A stretch of DNA of 43,078 bases, from assembly GCA_903904815.1 (NCBI GenBank), contig CAIVDU010000106.1:1-43078 (forward strand), given 5' to 3'. The notes under the pieces are model-generated. The model had not been told where the DNA came from. It saw only the letters and a list, made by a program, of their open reading frames with translations, and did no database searches. Both the position numbers and the translations under genes were made by a program. This DNA comes from an uncultured Armatimonadota bacterium. GTDB lineage: Bacteria; Armatimonadota; Fimbriimonadia; Fimbriimonadales; Fimbriimonadaceae. This document shows, piece by piece, positions 42,879 through 43,078 of the stretch; positions within the stretch are counted from its first letter, which is position 1, and every line of letters begins with the position of its first letter.

Positions 42879-43078
42879 CTAGGAGCTATTTGCAATTTTA
42901 ACTACATTAAGCAGCTGAAAATCATCATAAGTCATAAGGCCCCGACTAGCTTCTATTTGGTCAAGACATACTTCGGCTGAGGCTATCGCTCCCTCGAGCC
43001 AACTTGCAGTCGGTTCTTCCTCGGGCGTCCAGACGTCGACATATCGACCATCACCACCTGGAGTAATGATGTATTCAC
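42879..43078 (-). CDS. Unknown protein, C-terminal 65 residues only
   Basis: The frame enters from the right edge (EYIITPGGDGRYVDVWTPEE) and ends ...QLLNVVKIANSS at the TAG complementary to 42879-42881. Composition is acidic and clearly protein-like, with a helical stretch WLEGAIASAEVCLDQIEASR. There is no internal start codon near the edge, so the N-terminus lies beyond the window. I do not recognise the family. Confidence 0.6.
   Translation of the reverse strand, partial: EYIITPGGDGRYVDVWTPEEEPTASWLEGAIASAEVCLDQIEASRGLMTYDDFQLLNVVKIANSS

Overview
The window looks like chromosomal DNA of a free-living, moderately GC-rich, Gram-negative-type bacterium. The best fit is Armatimonadota (Fimbriimonas-like). 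The reasons are two pseudopilins with the N-terminal [20 protein letters not shown] segment and a C-terminal H-X9-D(G/S) motif, an outer-membrane barrel protein, small lipoproteins, many secreted glycosidases, and LacI/AraC control. This assignment is inference from gene style, not from a marker gene.

Layout. 1-2225 (minus): an operon of an FAH-fold protein, an M16 peptidase and the start of a GAF-like protein. 2328-2908: a single-domain response regulator with a good sigma70 promoter and a terminator. 3277-7907 (plus): a LacI regulator behind a double operator, a GH13 alpha-glucan hydrolase, a pseudopilin, a hairpin and a small lipoprotein, then a terminator. 7925-9628 (minus): a flavin-dependent halogenase-like enzyme. 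9699-13325 (plus): an unknown protein, a cluster of palindromic repeats, phenylalanine 4-monooxygenase, a lipoyl acyltransferase (E2) and a terminator. 13741-15375 (plus): a FixH-like/beta-barrel outer-membrane protein. 15455-17650 (minus): a second LacI-pseudopilin-hairpin-lipoprotein cassette.

17908-35160 is a hemicellulose (arabinoxylan-type) degradation region. A plus-strand arm carries GH43, GH51, a CE1-like esterase, a CE6/SGNH-like esterase and a second GH51. A minus-strand arm carries GH42, GH5, GH39 and GH2. An AraC regulator is divergent from the minus-strand arm. Nearly all enzymes carry export signals, so polymer breakdown probably happens outside the cytoplasm. No sugar transporter, TonB-dependent receptor or sugar isomerase/kinase is present in the window.

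35184-40012 (minus): an acyltransferase-like protein, the methylcrotonyl-CoA carboxylase beta subunit and a hybrid histidine kinase. 40013-43078 is gene-poor: direct repeats, a small membrane-anchored coiled-coil protein, tRNA-Pro(UGG), about 1.2 kb with little intact coding, and the 3' part of an unknown gene on the right edge.

The most unusual pattern is the repeated cassette LacI regulator -> (GH13) -> DUF1559-type pseudopilin -> strong intercistronic hairpin -> small lipoprotein. It occurs twice, in opposite orientations, beside carbohydrate-degradation genes.
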